Origin: Tribonema minus
Taxonomy: Eukaryota > Sar > Xanthophyceae > Tribonematales > Tribonemataceae
Reading direction: 5' to 3'
Assembly (NCBI GenBank): GCA_017506865.1
Contig: JAFCMP010000546.1
Coordinates: 310,001 to 374,000, forward strand
Length of the DNA: 64,000 nucleotides
Positions 43,844 to 55,800 of this stretch are shown in pieces (within the stretch, counting starts at the first letter, position 1; each line of letters opens with the position of its first letter). The notes beneath the pieces were generated by a model. The model was given only the letters and a program-made list of their open reading frames with translations, ran no database searches and was not told the origin of the DNA. A program made the position numbers and the translations under genes.

Positions 43844-46800
43844 TCACCACGCGTAGAGGAGCCGGTGCCCCGCCCAGTCGCGCGGCCTGCCGGCGCGCAG
43901 CACGCGCAGCAGGTGCGTGCACGGCCCGTCGCGGCCGCCGAAGCGCGCGTCGAACGCGTGCGCGAGCGGCAGCGCCGCGGCCCAGTCGCCGCGCACGTAC
44001 GCGGCCATGACGGCGGCCCACTGCGCGCGCGTCTCGGGGGTGTGCTCGCCCCGGATCCAGCGCAGGTCGGGGTCGGAGAGCCACGATGAGGGCTGGCACG
44101 GGGGGGTGCGGATCTGTACAGTTGACGGGGGGGGGGGGGGGGGGGGGGTAACGTTTAGTGGCAGGTAGCAGAGTATTCAGAGAGTGTTTCAGGGCTTAGG
44201 AATGGCGGTTAGCATAGTGGGTGCGTGCAGAAGGGCCGTGCGCCGTATTGTCAGTGTCATCCGGCGACGCCACGAGCAAGCGGTGACAACTTGAAGTACT
44301 TCATGAACTTCTGTCCACCTGCGGCGCTGTGGCCGTGAAGGCCCACAGAAGCTCCCCAGGAGAGCTGGTCTCAAGTGAATGGAATGTCTGGGAGCCAAGG
44401 CCACCCAGGCACGCGTGTTGCACACTAGCAGAAACAGGCTGTGCTACACTGCTGGCCCTGCGGTAATAAGTCGCCTTGACACGCTGCCTGTGGCTGAGCT
44501 TCCAAGCAGCGGATGCATACAAAGAAATGAGGCTTCAATGCACGAGGGGCTAAGTGTTGATTCCGCGTGATGAGGAGGGGGGGGGGGGACAAGGGGCGTG
44601 TTGCTCTTTTGAAGCTGCCGAGGCAGGTGACACGTACTGCAGGACCTCGGGCAGCGCCAACCACAGGTTCAACGAGTTAATTTCATCGTCCTGCACAGTA
44701 GCTGCCGCTTTACTGTCGCATATAGAAGTACATGCGAGAATGCAGGGTACAACGCGACGGTAATTTCCACCAAGCCCCCGGCCAGATATCGACATCACCA
44801 TTGCTGCAGCCGCGACATGAGAGCGAGTTTCAGGCTGCTAAAGAGTGTGTTCGAACTGTATGCTGCAAATCCTTGCTTGTACAGGCCTCGTGCTGCATAT
44901 GCCTTAGAGTTGAAGTTATCGTCACAAGATGCCAGGGTTGAGTTAGGGCCAGCGGGCTCCACCTCCGGCGGCAGAAGCGAGAACACGAAGCTCATCTGCG
45001 GCGGCGCGCCCGGGTCCACTGGCAGCCATGCGATCTACACGCTCAGAACTGTGCTGGCTCAGCGCATTGTGCTGGCATAGTGCATCGACCTGACTGTAGG
45101 CGCATTAAAGTAGGCCTTAGGTTAGGGTCAGAAAAGTCAGGGTTTAGGGCTGAGGCTAGGGCTAGCCTGCCGCACCTCGGGCGGCGGCAGCGAGAACACA
45201 AAGCTCCTCTGCGGTGGCGACCCCAGGTTCACCGGCAGCCATGCGATCCACACGCCCAAATCTGCACTGGCTCAGCGCATTGACCGTACTACGGAGACCA
45301 GCGTAGGCCTTAGGTTTAGAGTTGAGGTTCAGGGCTAGGGCTAGGGTGAACGGGTCGCACCTCGGGCAGCGGAAGTGAGAACAATAAGCTCCTCTGCGGC
45401 AGCAGCCCCAGATCCACCGGCAGCCAATGGCATGTGATCTACACGCTCAAACCTGTGCTGGCTCAGCGCACTGACCATAGGGGCATTAGCGGAGGCCTTA
45501 GGGTTAGGGTCTAGGGCTGGGGCGAGGGTTACCGGGCCGCACCTCGGGCGGCGGAAGCGAGAACACAAAGCTCCGCCTCAGCGGCCCCAGCTCCACCGGC
45601 AGCCATGCGATCCACACGCTCAAAACTGTGCTGGCTCAGCACATTGACTGTAGATAAATTCGCGCAGGCATTACGGCCAGAATTATACTCAGGGCTGAGG
45701 GCTGGGGCTAGGGTTAGAGGGCCGCACCTCGGGCGGCGGCAGCGAGAGGACGGAGCTCCTCTGCGGCGGCGCGCCCATGTTAACCGGCAGTCATGCAATC
45801 TACCCGCTCAAAACTGTGCTGGCTCAGCGCATCGACCTTAACGGCGTGGGCGAATTAACGTAGGCCTTTTGGTTAGGGTTAGAAAAGTCAGAATGATGAT
45901 AGGGCTGGGGTTAGGGTTAGCAGGCCGCACCTCGGGCGGCGGCAGCGAGAACACGAAGCTCCTCTGCGGCGGCGGCCCCAGGTCCACCGACGGCTGCCGT
46001 CTGAACTCGATGGCGGGCGGCACGGTCATCGCCTCCGACATGACGCGCCCCGCCGTATCGGCGCTGATGGAGGGGTTGCAAACCGCGGGGCCGTAGTTGT
46101 CGGCGTCGCGCGGTGTCGGCGTGCGCGGGCGCTGCACGTCGAGGTCGAACGGCGCCACCTCGCCAACCTGCGACACGCGGCGCAGGCAGCGAATGCCATC
46201 AGTGAGCGACTTCCCGGGGGGGGGGGGGGGGGGGGTATTTGGCAGCAGAAATTGAGAGAGTCTTGGGACGCCTCGCACATTGTCGGCGTGCGTGGGCGCT
46301 ACAAATCGAGGTCGAAGGGCGCCACCTCTCCAACCTGCGGCGCGAGGCGCAAATAGGGAATGAGCGACTCCCCGGAGGAGGTAAGGGGGTGTACTTCAAA
46401 GTATATGCGGCAGAATGAGCGACGGGGGGGATAAGGGGGGTATCGGGGGCAGAGATTGAGAGATCATGCGACGTATCGCGCGGCGACGGCGTGCGCGTGC
46501 GCTGCACGCCGAGGTCGAAGGGCGCCACCTCTCCGACCTGCGGCGCGCTGCGCAAATTGCGAATGAGCGACTCCCCGGGGGGGGAATGGGGGTATCCAGC
46601 GGCAGACATCAGAGATAACCAATCACACACCCTTCAAGTACATGGACGGCTGCATGTGTAGTCACTGGCAGCAAGCTTGATTGGTGCCCAAGCGAGAACG
46701 CATGACAAGCGCACTCCGCTACATTCTGATAGCAAGCACGACGGGTGCATCAGCCTGGGCTTTTTTGCGCTTTCAGCAAGAGTTGTCAATTCTAAACAGT

Positions 46801-49800
46801 CAGTAGTTCATACATACCATGCTGCTCCGCAAGTGGTTTGTCACGCTCGACAATCGCCAAAGTTTGGCAAATGTCAATTACGAGCAAACTTCGTTGAACG
46901 TCATAGCGCACTCAAGCAATTTGGGATGGGGCATCAGCTCATTGGCAAGCTCTGCGCTGACCATGTGGTTTCCTTCACGCTGCGGGCGATAAACATTTGT
47001 ATGCATACATACAGTACCACGCTGCTCCATAGGTGGTGGGTGACACTCGCGCCATAAGTGAGAATTATTTTGAAAATACTTCCATTGAAAGTACCTCTTT
47101 TTAAATTTTAGTACTTCATACATACGCACCACGCTGTTCCGCAGGTGGTGCGTCACGCTTGGCCGGTTCAGCGCGCCGCTCATCACTGTCTCCGACCACG
47201 CCAGGCTCGGGTTGACGACCTGCAGCGCTCAGCAAATGCGCGCAAACAATAACGCCCCTATCAGCATCTCGCCGGACGCCGACAGCGAGCCGCCAGAAGA
47301 ACGCAAAAAAGCGAATGCGTCTGCCACGTGGCATATCTGGGAGCAGAAAGAAATAAACGACTTTCTGCAACGACAGCGTCGCCGCCGGGCAGCCTACGCC
47401 CTACGACTGATGCCTCGCAATCGACCTGCCGCAGCCCACCGCGCCGCACCCGCCGCGCCAGGACGTCGACCGCGACCGGCAAAAGGCCGAGAAGAAATCG
47501 ACGATTACGTCCTTCACGGGCTCTGAAAAACCGTTGCACCGCATTTCGCCATGTGACACCGGACGACGACCAAGGCGTCAGCAGGCAAAGGGCATGGGCG
47601 GCAGCGCAGCGTCGCAGGCATGCAGCAGGCAGCAACAGCAAATGCACAAGCAGCGCTCAGCAAATGCACAAGCAGCGCTCAGCAAATGGCACATAGCTGC
47701 AACGGTCATCAATCTTCAATCTCGCTCCGGTGTGGCGGGAATCTGATACAGACACTAGACAACCAGTCTTTGATGATAGGGTTGTGAAAGCTTGAAGTTC
47801 ACAACAAGTTTGCATGCCGCACGCAATGATCCGGGCAAAACTTCCAGAGATTGCAGCTTTTTAGATTCTGGGCAACAAATTCACATTTTCTGTTTGTTTT
47901 GGCTTGTGGCTCACGTCACCAACCTGCAGCACTCAGGCAACGGGCACGATGACGCAATGCTCACTTCAAGTGCGTCCAAGACTTCACTGCTCATTTCGCG
48001 CAGCGCAGGCGCAGAAACTGCCCGCGCTCCCCTTCAGCGCTTACCAAAGGACATGCTTTGGAGCCCATACTGAAAGGTATACACGTAGGCAGTCATTTTG
48101 GCCTGTAGCGAGCCAGTCGGTAAGTGTCGCATTGTTGCGTGTCCCAGGTATGAGCGTAAGGTTGCACTCACGTTCATGCTGCTGGCGCGGCGCAGGCGCA
48201 GGTACTGCCCGACGCACCCCTGCATTAACACGATGTCACGTACCTCAAGCAGGTAGCACGCTCAAGTGAACTCACATTCATGCTGCTGGCGCGGCGCAGG
48301 CGCAGGTACTGCCCGACGCGCTCCTTCTGCGCCCCCAAGTCCATCGCCCCGCCGCCGCCGCCGAAGTTCACCAGCACGGTGAGCCGCGGCAGCGTGATGT
48401 TCAGCGGCGCTGATGCCGGCGGCTGCTGCTGCTGCCGCTGGGAGGAGCCGCCGCTGTCAAAGGGTTGAAGTTCGGAGGTGTCCGAGGCGGGCGTCACCCT
48501 CTTGAAGAAGTCGCAGGCGTATGCGTAGATGTGCAGCGGGGGGTCGTGAGGGGCGCGCTGCACGACGTCGACCTGCGCGTTTTGCGCGGGGAGAAGCGTG
48601 CTATTAAGTAGTGAGGAGCGTTGTGGATGAGCGGTGAGGGAGCTGAGCCGGTTGTGTCGCTGTCGTTGCGCTAGTAGCGGGTGTTCCGGGGCGAGAACGC
48701 GCGCTGGCGACGTGCACACAGCATAATGCACATCAACGCTTCAGCACTCAGATGAGGCTTTAATGCTCCCGGACAGTTGAGCGGGTTTTGACAAGTGGCG
48801 CACAAAGCGGCCAAGACCGATACTGGCAGCTACGCCACGCCACACTCCAACAACAGACAGAAACTTCATAGGCTGTTTTACCAGCAGCCGGGCTTGCGCA
48901 TACGCGCCATACGGTGGTCCGTCACTCTCAAATACTGGCTTGAACAGGCGTGAGTCTGACAACGTGTCGCCACAGTGGTCTCACTGGCATCAGCAAGATG
49001 CCAGTTTAGGAAGGGCAAGGACAGCAGTGGGGTATGTTGCTAAGCCTAGAACCCTTGATCTTACCCTAACCTAACCTGCACCCCCCGTACGTGCTTACCA
49101 GCCTGCACTGCGCCTGTGCATTCGCCGACAGCTGCTGGTAGAAGGCCTTCGACATCAGCAGCGGGACGCCTGCAAGCGCCACACGCATTGCAGATAGGGC
49201 AGTGGTGAGCGACTGGTGGCAACATTTACACATCTTAAAATGCAACAACAGCATTCGCGCCTGCACACTTGAAGCATGCCTGTGAATGCGTCATGCAGGG
49301 AAGGGCCAAGAAGGACCCAGAAGGACATGGGCGAAGGTACTATGATGATTGCGTGCATACATTCACATTGATGCTCTTGAAGTGTACGCCACATGCATAT
49401 TTAAGACCAGCATCATTTTGCACAAGGGCAATAGGCCCACTGGCAGGGGTGTGTGTGCCATTCATCCTTGAGGCTGGAGTCAGGTTCAAGGCGACGCTCT
49501 GGCGTGTGCCCTAACCCTAAACTCAAGGCTCAAACAAGTAAATTCGGGCATACAATTGCGGTTTCAGAGCGCAATGTAGCTGATAGGGACCTGCCCGCCA
49601 CCATCTAACCCTAGACTTAACCCTTGCACAGCGCACAGACTCGGCAGCGGATCCTAGCTGGCATTGTGGGCACGCCAGTTCTCATTGTCTTTCAAGGCAC
49701 GCGCACTCGAGGGCGGCACCGACGGGCAGCAGCGCATGTAAACAATTGTGAAGTGCAAATACTGGACCAAAATTGGTAAATCAGGGCAACAGGCCAAGCC

Positions 49801-52800
49801 CAAAACAATCTTTAAGTTGGTTGCTACATTATTGTTTTTTACTCTCGCAAAGAGCACGCGCTCGGCCTCGGCTTCGGGCCAGGCATACAGCTGCAGCGAC
49901 CTGAGGGGTAGTACATTAGCTGGTATCGTGGGCACGTCTATCGTCATTGAGGCCTTGCAAGGCGCGCGTGCTCGAGTGCGGCACCGGCAGGCAGCAGTAC
50001 TTGCACCGCTTCTTGCTCGGCACAGGCCCGCAAGCCCAGATGCGCAGCTGCGGCAAGGCGCTGAGTAGCTGGCAGGTCTGCTTGCAATCACGATACTAGC
50101 GTCGCGCGGGGCGCACGCACGCAAGTGCGGCAGCCCATTCTACAAATAAATTGCAACTTTTTCAATACTTCAAAGTACATAAATCAAGTCAACACGTTTC
50201 ACAACAACATCATGATTGATCAAAATGATGGTGGTGATCACATAGATTCAGAAACTCAGACCGCAGAAGCTGATGGGCTCGTTGGTAATTATGGTAGCGG
50301 AGACGACAGGGCGAGGGTGAACGGCGCTCACCATATGTCTTGGTGCACGCCTCCAGAAACTCCACAAGCCCCACGTGCGGCGACATGAAGCTTGTGTCGA
50401 TCCTGCAGAGGGGGTTAGGCGTAGGGGGCATGGTGACGCAGTGTCGGTGGTGTTGATCTGCAACTGCGGGAGGTCGAGCGACTTTATGTACACTTCTTGT
50501 TGAAGTACCGCACAACAACAACAACCAACAACGGGTGAACGGAAGTTCGTGGTGATCCTGCGTGGGGGGGGGCATAGGGGGCATCGCAACTCAGCCTCGG
50601 TGGCGGGAGCCTGATGGAAAGGCTGCGTCGCCCCTGTGCACACACGATTTCTCCAGATGCACTCGCGATGATGCGACTGCAGGGGGGTCGGGCGACTGAG
50701 TGCATACTGTGTGCATACTGCTTCTTGAAGTATCGCACATCCACAGCGACCCTTGGCAGCAGCAAGTAAGGCAAAGGGGGGAACACTGGGGGTTTAGTGC
50801 AATGTTCGCACAGGCATTGTGTAAATTCCCCACTGGTATGACCACAAGTTATGCATGTTTCAGTAGTGTGTGCACATCACCCGTGCCATTGTCCGCTTCT
50901 GGCCCTAGACCTAGCTGCTGAGGCCGCCGTATTGCCATTGTGTTCGACTGCAACCGTCTGGTCAATCGCCCCAGTTATCGTTCTTTGCGGGAGGCAAGAT
51001 CATCACGCAGTTCTTGCCGCACTGCGGCCGTCTTGTCTCCCCCCCCCCCTCGACCTTCCATTGCAAAAGCCAACACCCTTCACCGAATTCTTGCCCTGAA
51101 ATCAACACTACTCACTCCTTGTCGGACCCGATCGCCCTCCAAAAGTCAACACCGTTGCCCTTTGTAGTTCTTGCCCGCGAAACCAAAACTACTCACTTCT
51201 TGTCGGAGCCGATCGCCCCCTGCACGGCCCAGCCGACGTGCAGCCCAAATCCCATGCGCGCCTTGTAGTCTGGCATGCGTTGACACACGCGCGACATGGC
51301 GCTCACGGAGAACTGACAGATGTAGTCCTGCAGCATCGATCAGCACGGTGGAGGCGCGGGGCGGTTGAGGAAGTAGGGTTAGGTTAGGGTTAGGCACTCA
51401 CGTTCTTGAAGCGGTTCAAGTTATTCAAGTACATGCTGCAATGACATGGCGCTCACGGAGAACTGACAGCTGTAGTCCTGCAGCATCGATCAGCGTGGTT
51501 GAGGCGCGGGGTGGTTGAGGAAGTACACGCTCACGTCCTTGAAGTGGTTGTTGCAGTACAAGCTGGTAATATGGCGCTCACGGAGAACTGACAGATGTAG
51601 TCCCGAGCATCAATCAGCACGGTGCAGGCGCAGGGTAGTTGAGAAAGATACACGCACGTGAAGTAGTAATTTGAAGTACATCTGCAAGGGGGCGCAGATG
51701 GACGAGGACTTCGAGGGGGGGGAGATGCCATGCGGCGATGTCTTTCAGAAGTGTTCGGCAATGCACACTAAGATACTTTCAAGGTGTTCACAACGACACG
51801 TGTGGGTCCTGGCTGCAAGTCCATGGACATCCACCATCTGGGCTTTTTCGCACCCTGAGCAAGAAGTAATAAAAAGTACATGCTGAAACCAGGACGAGCC
51901 TGAGGGTAAGGGCAAGGGTTAGGACTGGGAGTACAGGCGTATGGAATAGAGTGTGAAACTTTTGCGGAGAGATTAGGGAGGCAGTGGCGTAGAGCCATCA
52001 CTTGATGGTTGTTGTCCGACACAGGCCGGCAACTGTCACACCAGGCACGTAACTCAAGCAGAGCCCTAGCTGGTGAGCAGCACAGAAATTATGCACATGC
52101 CAGATTCAGGATGGTGGAGACACTATCAAGTACCTGTCGGCCAGTCTTATACTTCTACTCCCCTTACTCTAGCCCTAATTACAGCTGCCCCTGTGCACGC
52201 TCTACTGGCGCAGCGTCCGCCACTGGGGCCGCCAAGCGCACCGACAGCAACGGTCTCGCAGCGGCGACGGCGAGCAGTGCAACGCGATGCGCACAAGCGC
52301 GGGCAGCGACGCCAACATCAAGTCAGGGTCGTCACCTGCTGCCGCTCCATCTCCACGATGACGCGCAGAAACGACAGCAGCGCGTGGTCCGCCGCCGTGG
52401 CGACGCTCTCTGCGCCCCTGCCGCTGCCGCCGCCGCCGCCACCGCCGCCGCTGGAACTGGCACCAGCGCTGAGACTGGCGCTGCTGCTGCCACTGCTGCC
52501 ACCAGCGCCGCCAGTGCCGCCGGCGCCGCCACCGCCTCTGCCGGCGCCGCCGCTGCTGTTGCTGCCGCCGATGCTGCCGCCGCTGCCGCCGCCGTTGCGG
52601 CCGCGGTCGCCGCAGATGGTGGCGGGCCACGTGAGCAGGAAGGCGTCACCCGCGCTGCCGCCGGCGCTGCCGCCGTAGCGGCGCGCGACGGCGTGCAGGA
52701 GGCGCGCGACGCGGTTGACGAAGGGCATGACCTCCTCGCGCAGGCACTCGGTCGTGTCGGTGAAGGCGCGGATGTCGCAGAAGCCGAAGACGGCGCGCGC

Positions 52801-55800
52801 CATCGTCCCGGACGTCAGCAGGTTGAGCCTGCGCGGCGCGGCGCGGCGGCAGCGGTATGTCAGGGGGCATGTACAGATTTGACCTGAGCTTTGAGGCAGC
52901 AGCAGTAAGGGGGGTGCCCATTGCTCAGCAAACACTGATACTCAAAACTATAGGCACTGCTGATGCGCAGAGCTTCAACTCACCAGTTGTCCCCAGAGCT
53001 CACGGGTAGCTGGCATCCATTGCTCCCCAAACACTGAAACCCTCAAAACTACAGGCACTGCTGATGCGCGGAGCTTAAACTCACCGGTTGTTGGACGACT
53101 TGCGCAGGTTGCGCGCGATGATGTCGGCGTCGGCGTCGCCAAAGTCCTCACGTGCATCTACTGCTCAACAAAGACTCTTTGACTATGGCTATTTATGTTA
53201 CTTCGAAGCATTTGGAACACTCTGACTGGACGACTGCTGGGGATACTCTCAAAACTGTAGGCACTGCTGATGCGCGGAGCTTAAACTCACCGATTGTTGG
53301 ACGACTCGCGCAGGTTGCGCGCGATGATGTCGGCGCCAGCGTCGCCAAAGCCCACGCGCAGGAGGCATGCATCCACTGCTCAAGGAAAACCATTTGATTA
53401 CGAACTCTCCGTTACTTTATCACTCTGACCGGACAACTGCTGCGGGATTCCTACATTCAACATAGGCACCTGAGCCACTAACCCCTACACGCAGCTGATA
53501 CTCATTGCTCAGCAAACTTTGCTAGTGTAAGCACAGGAGAACGCTGCCGTACGGCAAAACTCACCGGTTTTGCATCCATTGCTCAGCGAACACTTATCTT
53601 CTCAAAACTATACAAATTACTGATGAGCGGCGCTGCAACTCGCCGATTATTGGACGACTCGCGAAGGTTGCGCGCGATAATGTCGGCGCCGGCATCACCG
53701 CACCCCGCACGCAGCAGGCATCTGTTGCTCAGCAAAACTCACAGGTTGTTGGATGACTCGCGCAGGTTGCGCGCGATGATGTCGGCGCCGGCGTCGCCAC
53801 GCAGCAGGTATGCTACTGCTTGGATCACTCTGACCGGACAACTGCTGGGGGGATACTCTCAAAACTGTAGGCACTGCTGATGCGCGGAGCTCAAACTCAC
53901 CGGTTGTTGGACGACTCGCGCAGGTTGCGCGCGATGATGTCGGCGCTTGCGTCGCCGAAGCCGACGCGCAGCAGGCATCTGTCGCTCAGCAAAACTCACC
54001 GGTTATTGCATCCATTGCTCAGCAAACACTGGTCATCTCAAAACTGTAGGAATTACCGATGCGCGGAGCTGCAACTCACCGATTGTTGAACGACTCGCGC
54101 AGGTTCCACACTCACCGATTATTGGACGACTCGCGCAGGTTGCGCGCGATGATGTCTGCGCCGGCATCGCCGAAGCCGACGCGCAGCAGCCCCGCCATGG
54201 CGTCCATGGCCTTGAGCAGCGCGGTCGTCTCCAGGTCCTCCGTGTCGTCGTGCTTGCTCAGCACGGCGGCGGTGGTCAGCAGCTGCGCCTGCGAGCGCTC
54301 AGATAGTGACAGGAGTATCAATTGAATTACTGCATCAGAGGTAGAAATCGACATCTGGTCGCTTTTTGATTTCGGTTTCGTCCTCCGTGTCGTCGTGGTC
54401 GCTCAGCACGGCGGCGGTGGCCAGCAGCTGTGCCTGCCTCGATCAGATGACGAAAAGAGTGTCGCAATGCGCATCGAGTTGAGTAGTGAGGGTGTTCGAT
54501 GTCTGATGTGCCCGGTCCTCCCCGTGGTGCTTGCTCAGGACGGCGGCGGTGGTCAGCAGCTGTGCCTGCGGCGTACAGATTGGTGAACGGAGCGTCACAA
54601 TTTAGAGCAGAATCAAAATTAGGGTATGCTCAACGTCTGGTGCCCGAGTCGGTTTCAGTAGGTGTCCGCCTGCTCCGCGTCGTTGTGATTGCTAGGTGCG
54701 GCGGCGGTGGTCAGCCGCTGCGCCTGCAAGTGCTCAGGCATCGAGTTGAGCGTCACCCTCCGCATTACTGTCCGCCTTGAATCCAGAGAATGGGGTAAGA
54801 GCCAGTTCCAATTGTGTTGTCGGTAGGTATTTGTTTTTTGGAAGGTATTGGTAGCTCCATGCTGGCATGCTTGCTCAGCACGGCGGCGGTGTTGAGCAGC
54901 TGCAACTGCAGTGCTCAGAACACATAGACTGAATAACCAATTAACAGGGGCCAGCGTTTTGAGTCTGGCGCCATTTCAAGGCAGGCATGTTGCCCGCAGG
55001 CGTGGTTGCGTAAGCGAGGACTCTGGAGCGTCACACCTGGAGCGTCACCGTTCGAAAGTCTGCTTGAACTTTGGAACCATCCATGGCATGCATCATTTTG
55101 TGCAGCGTCGGTGCATGCTTCATGGTCATCCAGGTGCTGCCCATGTGACTGCAGGGATTGCAGCACTTTAGTATCGTGCCCGAATGCAATGACATGCCTG
55201 CACCTGCGTGCATAATGCCAGTGACGCGCATCGCTGAGCACTGCAGCTCTTTGAGCTCTGTACGGCTCATTGAGCCTGGCGTCAGCGACGCTTGTGCGGC
55301 GCAAGGGCAGCAGTTCGTTTAAAAGCTTATCATGACCTAATCCTCACCCCGACCCTGACCCTAACCCTAAACCTCAACCTACCCCAACCTGACGCCTAAC
55401 CCTAGTAGAATTGAAGTGGCAAATTGAAGTTTGCCCAGCGCTCCGTGCACGTGTCCAGGATCTATTGTGCGCATGTTGGCTGAGCACCGCAGCTCAATGC
55501 GCAGGCTAGTTCAAATGCTGGTGCGGCTGGAATGCAAACTTGAGGTTGCACAGATAATTACAATATTTCAAATTGTAGACACTTTAAAAAAAGCAACAGC
55601 ACTCAAATTATGATAAGCTATGGACTTTTGGCTTGTTGATGTAAAAAAGTAAAAAATCAAAATGTTTGAGTATTACGTCTTCGTTTGACTTGGACTTTCA
55701 GCTGGCGTACCTTCGCGTCCAGGGGGTTGGCGGCAACGCACTGCACCATCTGGTGGACCTGCTCGAGGGGGGTCAGCACGAGCCTCTTGACGTCGAGGCC

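Noticed and set aside
52009-52887. 292-codon open frame on the plus strand
   Set aside because: Antisense of the cyclase catalytic exon; alanine runs come from the Gly/Ser insert.
52975-54110. CRISPR-like regular repeats
   Set aside because: Repeats derive from the neighbouring exon end, decay with distance and lie in a eukaryotic intron; spacers are not uniform.
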